Below, piece by piece: positions 51,782 to 60,405 of a stretch of 64,000 bases of DNA. The position numbers and the translations under genes were made by a program. Below the pieces are notes generated by a model. The model saw nothing but the letters and a program-made list of their open reading frames with translations, made no database searches and was not told where the DNA came from. This DNA is from UBA8337 sp963932545 (GTDB lineage Bacteria; Pseudomonadota; Alphaproteobacteria; RS24): positions 1 to 64,000 of the forward strand of contig CAWVRH010000010.1 of assembly GCA_963932545.1 (NCBI GenBank). The letters run 5' to 3'. The first letter of the stretch is position 1. Every line of letters starts with the position of its first letter.

Positions 51782-52520
51782 TCTGAAAAACATATCGGCT
51801 TTAACGCCTGAATCCACGACGCAAAAATCTATTTTGCATGACATAAGCTGTCGTTTTGAGGCAGGCCAAATCACCGCGATTGTGGGCCCCAATGGGGCGG
51901 GCAAAACCACTTTACTGCGCGCCGCCGCAGGGCTTGCGCCGCTGAGTGCGGGCTCTATTCATCTGGAAGGCTGCGATTGGAAAAACCGGAAAACGCGGGC
52001 CCGAAATTTGGCTTATTTGTCACAATTTCAAAACATCGCTTGGCCGCTGGCCTGCCGCGATGTTGTGGCGCTGGGGCTTTTGCCCTATGGGTTTCGCAAT
52101 GATGAGCTGGTGATGGCGGCTTTGGCGCGCTGCCACGTTACGCAATTTAGCGACCGCCCAATTAATACGCTGTCGGGCGGCGAGCGGTCTCGGGTGTTTT
52201 TGGCGCGTCTGCTGGTTGCGAATGCGCCGTTATTATTGCTTGATGAGCCAACGCAATCTCTCGATGTTGCAGGCGCCATGGGGCTGATGCACCTGTTGCG
52301 CGGCGCGGCGGATGATGGTGCGGCGGTTGGTGTGGTGATGCATGATTTAAATTTGGCCTTGGCGTTTTGCGACCATGTTCTGCTTTTGCAAAACGGCGTG
52401 CTGAAGGCGCAAGGCGCGCCGCGCGATGTCTTTACGCCGAGCCGACTTGAGCCTATCTTCGATGTTGAGTTTGATGTTATGGCGGTGGGTGAAGCCCAAT
52501 ACCTAATGCCGACAATGTAA
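51774..52520 (+). CDS. ABC transporter ATP-binding protein, probable B12 importer ATPase
   Basis: 248 residues. Walker A GPNGAGKTT, signature LSGGERSRVFLAR, Walker B LLLLDEPTQSLD, H-loop VVMHDLN: all intact. FecE/BtuD class. The frame runs far upstream (to 51321) inside the previous gene, but the ATG at 51774 with GGGTGGG before it gives the family length. It would pair with the FecCD permease at 47.6 kb. Confidence 0.85.
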   Translation: MLDLKNISALTPESTTQKSILHDISCRFEAGQITAIVGPNGAGKTTLLRAAAGLAPLSAGSIHLEGCDWKNRKTRARNLAYLSQFQNIAWPLACRDVVALGLLPYGFRNDELVMAALARCHVTQFSDRPINTLSGGERSRVFLARLLVANAPLLLLDEPTQSLDVAGAMGLMHLLRGAADDGAAVGVVMHDLNLALAFCDHVLLLQNGVLKAQGAPRDVFTPSRLEPIFDVEFDVMAVGEAQYLMPTM

Positions 52521-52552
52521 TCGTATCGCCCCAATTTGCGAAAGGAAGCCCT

Positions 52553-53314
52553 ATGAGCCGCATCCAAATTGACAAGGTCACTAAGAGTTTTGGTTCCCTT
52601 AGAGCCTTAAACGGCATTAGCTTATCGCTTGAGGCAGGGCGTTCGTTAGCCTTGATTGGGCCAACAGCTGCAGGCAAATCGGTTTTGCTGAAATGCCTCG
52701 TTGGGCTTTATGGCACGGATGGCGGCACAATTTCCATCGATGGGGAAACCGTGGGCATCTCAGATGACCGCGCCGCGAGTTTGAACGATCGCGTGGGGAT
52801 GTTGTTTCAACAAAATGCTTTGTTTGACAGTCTGCCGGTATGGGAAAACATCGCCTTTCGCTTGATTGCCAATGGTATGGCGCGCGACGAGGCACGCGCC
52901 GAAGCCGAAGCGCTTTTGCCCCGTGTGGGCCTGCCGGCCGCCAATGCTGATTTATTTCCCGCCGATTTATCGGGCGGCATGCAAAAGCGCGTGGGCTTTG
53001 CTCGCGCCATTGCCACCAAGCCCGATATTTTGTTGCTGGATAATCCAACGGCGGGTCTCGACCCTATTTTGTCGGCGCGGGTGGATGATATGATTAGTGC
53101 TTTGGCGCGCGAAAGTGGCGCTTGTGTCATTTCCGTGACCAGCAATATGGTTGGCATCACCGAGGCTTATGACGAGATTGGTGTGATGCACGAAGGCGAA
53201 TTGCGCTGGCATGGTTCGGCCAAAGCGGCCGAGACCGATGACAATGCTTGGTTGCGCCAATTACTGGCCGGCAGCCGAGATGGCCCTATTTCAACACTGA
53301 CAGCAGCAGCCTAA
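52553..53314 (+). CDS. MlaF-like ABC ATPase with altered catalytic residues
   Basis: 253 residues, close in layout to MlaF, the ATPase of the phospholipid-transport Mla complex. Walker A GPTAAGKS (36-43) and signature LSGGMQKR (139-146) are normal. Walker B ends LLLDNPTAGLDP: the catalytic Glu is Asn164. The H-loop, usually THD, reads TSN, with Ser197 for His. Both changes normally abolish or strongly slow ATP hydrolysis. No MlaE or MlaD gene is adjacent. It may bind ATP as a regulator, or act in a heteromeric transporter. It lies 32 bases after the B12 ATPase gene. Confidence 0.8.
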   Translation: MSRIQIDKVTKSFGSLRALNGISLSLEAGRSLALIGPTAAGKSVLLKCLVGLYGTDGGTISIDGETVGISDDRAASLNDRVGMLFQQNALFDSLPVWENIAFRLIANGMARDEARAEAEALLPRVGLPAANADLFPADLSGGMQKRVGFARAIATKPDILLLDNPTAGLDPILSARVDDMISALARESGACVISVTSNMVGITEAYDEIGVMHEGELRWHGSAKAAETDDNAWLRQLLAGSRDGPISTLTAAA

Positions 53315-53346
53315 CCGCCGCCCCCGCTTAACCTGAGGAGAAAACG

Positions 53347-53994
53347 ATGTTTGGACTTGGAAAGAAAACCGAAATGATTGACGCCGCACAAAGTTTGCCG
53401 GGTCGGGATATGGCGCTGCCTGTGCCGGAAAAACATTTTATTCTGGGTAGCCAAATGGTGGCACCTTGGCCCGAGGGCATGGAAACCATCATCGCAGGCA
53501 TGGGTTGCTTTTGGGGCGCGGAACGCAAGTTCTGGAATGCGACCGGCGTTTATTCCACGCAAGTGGGCTATGCCGGCGGCTTTACGCCCAACCCAAGCTA
53601 TGAAGAAGTTTGCAGCGGCCAAACCGGACATAATGAAGTGGTGCAAGTGGTGTTCGACCCAGCCCAAATTTCGCTCGATGGCATTTTGCAAGTGTTCTGG
53701 GAAAACCACGATCCAACGCAAGGCATGCGCCAAGGCAATGATGTGGGCACGCAATATCGCTCAGGCGTTTATTGCGTCTCAGCGGCGCAAAAACAGGCCG
53801 TGGAAGCCAGCCGCGACCGGTTTCAAACGGGTCTCTCCCAAGCGGGCTATGGCGCCATTACGACAGAGATTGTCGATGCGCCTGCGTTTTATTATGCCGA
53901 GGATTACCATCAGCAATATTTGGGTAAAAACCCCAACGGCTATTGCGGAATGGGTGGGACAGGCGTTGCCTGCCCCATTGGTATTCCTAGCTAG
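53347..53994 (+). CDS. msrA: Peptide-methionine (S)-S-oxide reductase
   Basis: 215 residues. Catalytic Cys54 in GMGCFWGAERKFW, then YAGGFTPNPSYEEVCSGQTGHNEVVQVVFDP, the MsrA core, and C-terminal cysteines (NGYCGMGGTGVACP) that can act as resolving residues. It reduces methionine sulfoxide in proteins using thioredoxin. The N-terminal extension of about 45 residues is usual for this subgroup. GAGGAGAAAACG lies before the ATG. Confidence 0.95.
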   Translation: MFGLGKKTEMIDAAQSLPGRDMALPVPEKHFILGSQMVAPWPEGMETIIAGMGCFWGAERKFWNATGVYSTQVGYAGGFTPNPSYEEVCSGQTGHNEVVQVVFDPAQISLDGILQVFWENHDPTQGMRQGNDVGTQYRSGVYCVSAAQKQAVEASRDRFQTGLSQAGYGAITTEIVDAPAFYYAEDYHQQYLGKNPNGYCGMGGTGVACPIGIPS

Positions 53995-53997
53995 CGA

Positions 53998-56115
53998 TTA
54001 GTAATCGCGGGTAAAGCGCACCATCAAACGGCGGCCTTCGCCCGGGAAATACCGATTATTTCCGAACCATTTGTCGGCACGGGTTGCGTAGCCTTCGTCG
54101 AATAGATTATCGACGCGAAGGCTTACCGCGCTATCGCCAGACAGCATGTAATCGACGCCAAGTCCGAAGATGTCATGGCCCTCATACTCGGCGGAGTTGG
54201 AAGCATCCATGAAATACTCACCGACATGTTCCCAAGTCAGCGATGCGTCGAGACGGGCGCTGGCTGTATAGGTCAGCTTGGTGTTGCCCAAAGTTTCGGG
54301 CGCGCCGTCGATGGTATTGCCGTCGGTGATGGTCTCGGCTTCTTGTCCATTGCTTGGATTGTTGTTGAATGCATACTCATGTTTTGCGTAGCTCAGGTTT
54401 GTTTGTAGCTCTACATTGTTGGCCAACAGCCATTTCAAGCTCAGCTCTAAGCCGCTGTGTTCTGTTTCTCCTTTTGCAACATAATTATCACCTGAATCAC
54501 GGAAGTGATAATTATCCTTTTGCATGAAGAATGCGGTCAACTCATAAGAAGCAGACGGGTAGATGGCGCGATAGCCAAATTCCAAGCTATCTAGAACTTC
54601 AGAGTCTATAGCGCTGATGTCTGGGTTCAGGCCATCATTGCTGGCGCCGAACCGTGTGTTATCGCGCAGGCGATATAGGTCGGTGACTTGAGGCGCACGT
54701 GCTGCGCGGGCTAGATTGGCGAAAACACGGCGATTTTCCGCGAGCTCATGAACCAGACCAATTTTCGGTGAGATGTCCGAGAAGTCATCTGAGCGGCTGG
54801 CTGGACGGAATAGATACTCACCTGTCTGGTTTGCATCCGTGTTGTCGCTGTCCGTTGCCTTGTTGGTGTAGTCGTAATCTGTCAGCTCCCAACGTAGGCC
54901 TGTGGTCAAGGTTGTGTTGGTGCCCAAGGCCCAAACGGCATGCAGATAAGGCGCGATAACTTGGGCGTCGACTTCAAAATCATAGTGCGTGCCTTGCGCG
55001 TATTTTGTGCCGAAGACATTTGGTCCCGACTGAATTTCGCTCAACTCGCCCTTTGTTAACTCAACGTCGATGCCAGCAATATACTCAACATTGGCCGCAG
55101 TGCGCGCATAGGCAGTTTGCAGTCCAATACTTGTATGGCTGTTGTGCTCTGTTGCTTTGCCTGGCAGAAAATGCATCAAGAACGTCATGTCATTGCTGCG
55201 CGCGTAAGGCGTCAGCGTTAGCGTTGCCCCATCGTCTAGCTTGCTGGTCATGCGTAAGTAAGACCGATAAGCTTCGGAATCCCGATAAGCTTCGGGATTT
55301 GGGTTAGATTTAGCGCAATCTTCAACTTTGTAGGCTTCAATTGTGCCGTCTCCGCAATCTTCGGTTTTCACGTAGCCAGCGGTCTCTTGATTGAGGTTCA
55401 TAGCCGATAGCGAGAAACGATACTCGGTGTCGGCTTTTTTCCATTCGCTTTCCACGCGGGCTTTTTGCTGGCCAAAACTTTGTTCATCGCGATAGCCGTC
55501 TTCCTCGCCGTTGAGGTCTAGGGCCACGCGCGAGGTGAAGCCTTCATGGGTTTGCGATGACATAAGGCCAAGCGCGTGGCGGCCATAGGAGCCAGCGGAA
55601 ACATCTACAGATCGTGCGGCATCGTCAAGCGGAGCGGCGATGAAGTTAATCAGACCATGCACGGCGTTGGAGCCATAAAGCGCCGAGCCGGGCCCGCGCA
55701 CAATTTCGACGCTGCCGTCATTTTGAGGGTGGGCATCCATGAGCGCGTTTACATTGGCAAAGCCAGGTGCGCGCATAGGAATTCCGTCTTCTAGATAAAG
55801 AAACGAGCCTGCGCCCGCGCCGCCGACTAAGACAGGGGAGCGAATGGCGGTGAGATGCTCTTGGCCGCTGCCGCGGTGAATGTGAACGCCGGGCGCGGTG
55901 TTGAGTAATTCAACGGGAAATAAAGAGATGCTTTCGGATGGGTCAAGCGTGGCGATATTGCCCGGATTGTCTAACCGCAAGCTAGGGGTGCGCGTGGTGG
56001 TGACAACAACTTCGTCGATACCTTCGTTTTGCGCCTGTGCGGGCAAATAAGCACCGCTCAAGAGGGCCGCTAAGAAAGCGGTTTTCACACTTATTTTCGT
56101 GATATTCATTCGCAT
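53998..56115 (-). CDS. TonB-dependent receptor, ligand unknown
   Basis: 705 residues. Signal peptide (cleaved near PAQAQ), then NEGIDEVVVTTTRTPSLR (TonB box region), plug (LLNTAPGVHIHRGSG, SVEIVRGPGSALYGSNAVHGLINFI), and a barrel ending RRLMVRFTRDY. The plug has the GSGQ-type insert common in FecA/catecholate and heme-like receptors, but the ligand cannot be set. It is convergent with msrA (three-base gap) and has no riboswitch or visible Fur box. An internal ATG two codons in is an alternative start. Confidence 0.85.
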   Translation of the reverse strand: MRMNITKISVKTAFLAALLSGAYLPAQAQNEGIDEVVVTTTRTPSLRLDNPGNIATLDPSESISLFPVELLNTAPGVHIHRGSGQEHLTAIRSPVLVGGAGAGSFLYLEDGIPMRAPGFANVNALMDAHPQNDGSVEIVRGPGSALYGSNAVHGLINFIAAPLDDAARSVDVSAGSYGRHALGLMSSQTHEGFTSRVALDLNGEEDGYRDEQSFGQQKARVESEWKKADTEYRFSLSAMNLNQETAGYVKTEDCGDGTIEAYKVEDCAKSNPNPEAYRDSEAYRSYLRMTSKLDDGATLTLTPYARSNDMTFLMHFLPGKATEHNSHTSIGLQTAYARTAANVEYIAGIDVELTKGELSEIQSGPNVFGTKYAQGTHYDFEVDAQVIAPYLHAVWALGTNTTLTTGLRWELTDYDYTNKATDSDNTDANQTGEYLFRPASRSDDFSDISPKIGLVHELAENRRVFANLARAARAPQVTDLYRLRDNTRFGASNDGLNPDISAIDSEVLDSLEFGYRAIYPSASYELTAFFMQKDNYHFRDSGDNYVAKGETEHSGLELSLKWLLANNVELQTNLSYAKHEYAFNNNPSNGQEAETITDGNTIDGAPETLGNTKLTYTASARLDASLTWEHVGEYFMDASNSAEYEGHDIFGLGVDYMLSGDSAVSLRVDNLFDEGYATRADKWFGNNRYFPGEGRRLMVRFTRDY

Positions 56116-56143
56116 GGTGATGGTTCCCTTAAGGTTATGCCGG

Positions 56144-57100
56144 CTATGCTGTGCCGATACGAAGTAAGTCTAGGACACGAATAAGCCCGATGGGCTGATT
56201 GTCGTCACAGACAAATAAACATTGTATTTTGCGTTCTTGCATTAAGTTCAAAGCTTCTGCCGTCATCTCTCGCCCCGTGATGGTTTGCGGGTCGGGGGTC
56301 ATAATATCGCTGACGGTTTGGTTCAGTAAATCTGGGCTCATGTGACGACGTAAATCGCCATCGGTAATAATGCCGGACAAATCGCCATTCGAGGCGGTGA
56401 CGCCAAGGCAGCCAAAGCCTCTCTCGGTCATTACCACGAGGGCTTCGTCCATTTTTAAATCTGCTGCAACCAGCGGCAAGTCGGGGGCTTTGTGCATCAC
56501 ATCGTGCACGCGGCTGAGGCTCGCGCCCAATTTGCCGCCCGGATGAAAGTTTTTAAAATCGGAGGCTGAGAAGTCGCGCCTTTCCAGCAAGGCCACCGCC
56601 AGCGCATCGCCCAAGGCAAGCTGCATGGTGGTGGAGGTGGTGGGAGCCAACCCATTGGGACAGGCTTCTTTCGCTTTGGGTAGCTCAAGGCAAATATTGG
56701 CGCTTAACCCAAGCGCACTGTCCTTGTTGGAGGTAATGGCGATGAGCGGAATGTTGAAGCGTTTGGTGTAATGCAAAAGGCCCGATAGCTCTTGCGTGCC
56801 ACCAGACCAAGAAAGACCTAGCACGACATCGTCTTGGGTAATCATGCCGAGGTCGCCATGGCTGGCTTCGGCTGGATGGACGAATTGCGCGGGCGTGCCC
56901 GTGGAGGCCATGGTGGCCGTAATTTTATTGGCGATATGGCCGCTTTTGCCCATGCCAGAAACAATCACACGACCCTTCGCCCCCGCCAAAAGCTCGACCG
57001 CAGCGACAAATTCATCGCCTAAGGATTTCGATAAAAGGGTAAGCCCTTCGGCTTCCGCAGCAAGTGTGTTCTGGGCAGAATTAAGGGCATCAGTTGGCAT
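56144..57100 (-). CDS. kdsD: Arabinose-5-phosphate isomerase, KpsF/GutQ family
   Basis: 318 residues. SIS domain (VIVSGMGKSGHIANKITATMASTGTPAQFVHPAEASHGDLGM, VLGLSWSGGTQE) followed by two CBS domains (MHKAPDLPLV...; DIMTPDPQTITGREMTAEALN...). It makes D-arabinose-5-phosphate from ribulose-5-phosphate, the first step to Kdo for lipopolysaccharide. Next to galU on the same strand (41-bp gap), so both serve envelope sugar supply. Confidence 0.92.
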   Translation of the reverse strand: MPTDALNSAQNTLAAEAEGLTLLSKSLGDEFVAAVELLAGAKGRVIVSGMGKSGHIANKITATMASTGTPAQFVHPAEASHGDLGMITQDDVVLGLSWSGGTQELSGLLHYTKRFNIPLIAITSNKDSALGLSANICLELPKAKEACPNGLAPTTSTTMQLALGDALAVALLERRDFSASDFKNFHPGGKLGASLSRVHDVMHKAPDLPLVAADLKMDEALVVMTERGFGCLGVTASNGDLSGIITDGDLRRHMSPDLLNQTVSDIMTPDPQTITGREMTAEALNLMQERKIQCLFVCDDNQPIGLIRVLDLLRIGTA

Positions 57101-57141
57101 GGAAACTCCTGTGTGGGGGGCATTATGCCTAAAACCACTAG

Positions 57142-58032
57142 CTAATCAAGTAGACGGCGCAGCTTGGATTGCAAACTTATGTTGCCACTCTCTTGGGCTT
57201 GGGCCAGCGAGAAAGCTACGTTGGCTTCTAAAAACCCGTCTCGATTTCCGCAGTCATAGCGCGTGCCTTGAAAGCGCAGCCCATGCAGGGGCATATGAGC
57301 GATTAACTGGCTCATCGCATCGGTGATTTGAAATTCCCCGCCGGCACCCGTTTCACCTGCCGCAATCGTGCGCGAGAGCGTGTTCATAATCTCGGCGTCG
57401 AAAATATAGCGGCCAATAATCGCCAGTGTCGAGGGTGCCTCGGCCGGGGCTGGCTTTTCTACCAGTGCTTTAATTTCAACCAAACCATCGGCCTCGCGAG
57501 CGGGGTCTACGACGCCATAGCGGTGGGTTTGGTCGGCGGGGACATTTTCTACGGCCACGAGATTGCCGCCAAGGCGGGCGTGCGCTTGCACCATTTGCGT
57601 CAGACATCCGACGCTATGCTGCACCATATCGTCTGGCAGAATAACCGCAAAAGGCGCCTCGCCCACGGCCTCTCGGGCGCACCAGATGGCATGCCCCAAG
57701 CCTAAGGGTTGGTCTTGGTGGACTTCGATAAGCTCCGCATTTTCGGGCAGGCCAGCTTTTAAAAGGTCTAGCTCTTGCGTTTTGCCGCGCGCCTTCAATG
57801 TGTCGGCGTAATGTGGCGCGGGCGAAAAATGCTTCATAATCGCGCCCTTCTCGGGGGCTGTGACAAAAATAAACCGCGTGCAGCCAGCCGCTGCGGCTTC
57901 TTCTACCGCCCATTGAATAAGCGGTTTATCGACCACGGGGAGCATTTCTTTCGGCACAGCTTTGGTGGCTGGCAAGAAGCGGGTGCCGAGGCCAGCCACG
58001 GGAAAAACGACGGTGTTCATTTTAGCGGTCAT
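57142..58032 (-). CDS. galU: UTP-glucose-1-phosphate uridylyltransferase
   Basis: 296 residues. Nucleotidyl-transferase motif GLGTRFLPATKAVPKEMLPVVDKP in pattern, FVTAPEKG, GLGHAIWCAREAVG, ILPDDMVQ, VEKPAPAEAPS and GEFQITDAMSQLI. It forms UDP-glucose from UTP and glucose-1-phosphate for polysaccharides and glycolipids. ATG at 58032 is followed by an internal ATG four codons later that is also possible. Confidence 0.93.
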   Translation of the reverse strand: MTAKMNTVVFPVAGLGTRFLPATKAVPKEMLPVVDKPLIQWAVEEAAAAGCTRFIFVTAPEKGAIMKHFSPAPHYADTLKARGKTQELDLLKAGLPENAELIEVHQDQPLGLGHAIWCAREAVGEAPFAVILPDDMVQHSVGCLTQMVQAHARLGGNLVAVENVPADQTHRYGVVDPAREADGLVEIKALVEKPAPAEAPSTLAIIGRYIFDAEIMNTLSRTIAAGETGAGGEFQITDAMSQLIAHMPLHGLRFQGTRYDCGNRDGFLEANVAFSLAQAQESGNISLQSKLRRLLD

Positions 58033-58174
58033 GGGCGGCTCGGTTTATCCTTATGGGGCTTAGATAGCCTGCTTGTGATGGTATGAATCGGATATAGTTT
58101 AGGCTAATTCTGCGTCCGTTCAAGTTTGCTCCACACAACTGTATAAGCAAATACCTATTTCAAGGAGATTTAAT

Positions 58175-59362
58175 GTGCGTTCGGTGATTTGTTTCCCTCT
58201 CATCTTGGCCCTATTTGGAGCTAGCCCGCTGCAGGCGGCAGATGAGACGTTTTCGCAATTCATCCGCGAGGTTAAATTAGAGGCTAAGAAAAAAGGTATT
58301 TCAGAAAAATACGTCAACGTGTTGGATGGACTGACGCCCGATCCGGAAATTTTGCGGTTGGCGGCTCGCCAGCCTGAATTTGTGAAACCAATTTGGGCCT
58401 ATTTGCTTCAAATGGTAACCCCGGAACGTCTTGCGCTAGGTCGCGCGCAATTGGCGGAACGCGAAGCGTTTTTGGCAAAATTAGAAGAAAAATACGGCGT
58501 GCCGCGCACGATATTAGTGGCAATTTGGGGTGTTGAGACCAATTATGGCGGCAATAAAGGTAGCCATTCTGTGCTGCAAGCCTTGGCCACTTTGGGCTAT
58601 ACGGGCAAGCGCGCCGAATTTGGCCGACAGCAATTGCTCGCAGCTTTGAAAATTTTGCAATCTGGCGATGTCGAGCTGACCGACTTTAAAGGCAGCTGGG
58701 CAGGCGCCATGGGCCATACGCAATTCATTCCTACGACTTATGAAGGCTATGCCGCCGATGGCTCGGGCGACGGCGTGCGCGATATATGGGCAGAGCCGAA
58801 AGATGCGCTCGCCTCGAGCGCCAACTACCTCAAACGGATGGGATGGAGCCGCGGGTTGGAATGGGGCTTTGAGGTGCAAGTGCCCGTCGATATGGATTTC
58901 TCTGTCGCGAGCCTGAAGCAGCCCAAACCAGCCGCTTTTTGGCGCGATATGGGGGTGTCTGCACCGTCTCGCGAAATTTCTGATGGGCTGGGGGACATCT
59001 CTTTGTTTGCGCCTACGGGGGCTCGTGGCCCGATTTTCTTGGTGACCAAAAACTTCCGCGCTTTGCTGCGCTATAATACAGCGCCTGCCTATGCGCTGGC
59101 GGTGGCGCATTTGGGCGACCGGTTTACACGGGAAGCTCCTTTTACAAGCAAATGGCCGATGGCAGATCGCCCGCTTTTGCCAAAAGAGATTTCGACTATG
59201 CAGAGCGCGTTGATGGCCAATGGCTTTGATGTCGGCGGTGTTGATGGTCTGATGGGAAGCAAAACCGCGGCGGCAGTGCGCGCCTTCCAAAAATCTCGCA
59301 AGCTCATTGTTGATGGTTATGCGACGCCGGGCATATTGATGCAGCTGCGAGACGCAAAATAG
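58175..59362 (+). CDS. Lytic murein transglycosylase, MltB type
   Basis: 395 residues. Signal peptide (cleaved near LQAADE), then an SLT_2/MltB catalytic domain with Glu121 in AIWGVETNYGGNKG, and DFKGSWAGAMGHTQFIPTTYEGYA. A C-terminal peptidoglycan-binding repeat is at about 335-395 (ALMANGFDVGGVDGLMGSKTAAAVRAFQ). It cleaves glycan strands with 1,6-anhydro product. Start is GTG with AAGGAG seven bases before; an ATG two bases earlier is in another frame and stops at once. Confidence 0.92.
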   Translation: MRSVICFPLILALFGASPLQAADETFSQFIREVKLEAKKKGISEKYVNVLDGLTPDPEILRLAARQPEFVKPIWAYLLQMVTPERLALGRAQLAEREAFLAKLEEKYGVPRTILVAIWGVETNYGGNKGSHSVLQALATLGYTGKRAEFGRQQLLAALKILQSGDVELTDFKGSWAGAMGHTQFIPTTYEGYAADGSGDGVRDIWAEPKDALASSANYLKRMGWSRGLEWGFEVQVPVDMDFSVASLKQPKPAAFWRDMGVSAPSREISDGLGDISLFAPTGARGPIFLVTKNFRALLRYNTAPAYALAVAHLGDRFTREAPFTSKWPMADRPLLPKEISTMQSALMANGFDVGGVDGLMGSKTAAAVRAFQKSRKLIVDGYATPGILMQLRDAK

Positions 59363-59436
59363 TCGCATAGTCCCCGCAGCCCTGCATAGTCCTGCAAAGG
59401 CTAGTAAAGCCGTGGTTTTATGTTATCTTCCTGCCC

Positions 59437-60396
59437 ATGAGTGAGATGAAAAACGAGGCGCAAGACGCCATTGAAGCGATTTTGGCGGGCTATGAAAAGC
59501 TTGGCTATATCAGTGATGAACAAATTGCGACGGCGCTTTTTCTGGCCCAGAAGCTAGAAAAACCGCTTTTGGTAGAAGGCCCACCAGGTGTGGGTAAAAC
59601 CGAATTAGCCAAGGCGACTGCCGAGTATCTCGGCCTCGATATGATTCGCCTACAGTGTTATGAGGGGCTGGACGAGAGCAAGGCGCTTTATGAATGGCAA
59701 TATGGCAAGCAATTGCTCTACACCCAAGTTTTGAAAGAGAAGCTCGGAGATTTGATGGAAGGCACCTCGTCATTGGATGAGAGCATGGCTCGCCTGAATA
59801 ATTTCGAAGATGTGTTTTTCTCTGAACAGTTTTTGCAAACGCGGCCTTTGCTGCAAGCTCTGCAAAATGAAAACGGCGCTGTTTTGCTAATCGATGAAAT
59901 TGATAAATCAGATGATGAGTTCGAGGCTTTCTTGCTGGAAATTCTATCCGATTATCAAATCTCTATTCCAGAGCTGGGCACGGTAAAAGCCAAGAAAACA
60001 CCTTTGGTGTTTTTGACGTCGAACAATACGCGCGAAATTGGCGATGCTTTGAAACGTCGTTGTTTGCATTTGTATATTCCGTTTCCCGATGCGCTGCGCG
60101 AGAACGCTATCTTGCAGGCCCGTGTGCCGGAGCTGAACCAGCAATTGCGCGATAATATTGTGAACTTTGTGCAAGCGGTGCGTCAGATGGATTTGAAAAA
60201 ACCGCCTGCGGTCAGCGAGACGATTGATTGGGCACGCACGGTTGTGCTTTTGAATATCAGCGTCTTGGATGCGGAGTTTATTCGCAATACGCTGAACGTT
60301 TTGCTGAAATTTCGTTCGGACATTGAAAATGTCGAGGGCGAGATTGCACGGTTGATGCGCGAAACCAAGCTCACGCCTGACACGCCGATACAATAG
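59437..60396 (+). CDS. MoxR-type AAA+ ATPase
   Basis: 319 residues. Walker A GPPGVGKTELAKA (48-60), LLIDEIDKSDDEFEAFLLEIL (Walker B), sensor LTSNNTREIGDALKRRC and a C-terminal lid. MoxR-family ATPases act as chaperones in activation of metalloenzymes or in stress, usually with a von Willebrand A protein encoded next door, as here (nine-base gap). The target is not visible in the window; CoxD-type partners serve CO dehydrogenase maturation, but no such genes are seen. Confidence 0.88.
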   Translation: MSEMKNEAQDAIEAILAGYEKLGYISDEQIATALFLAQKLEKPLLVEGPPGVGKTELAKATAEYLGLDMIRLQCYEGLDESKALYEWQYGKQLLYTQVLKEKLGDLMEGTSSLDESMARLNNFEDVFFSEQFLQTRPLLQALQNENGAVLLIDEIDKSDDEFEAFLLEILSDYQISIPELGTVKAKKTPLVFLTSNNTREIGDALKRRCLHLYIPFPDALRENAILQARVPELNQQLRDNIVNFVQAVRQMDLKKPPAVSETIDWARTVVLLNISVLDAEFIRNTLNVLLKFRSDIENVEGEIARLMRETKLTPDTPIQ

Positions 60397-60405
60397 GTCT
60401 ATCCG

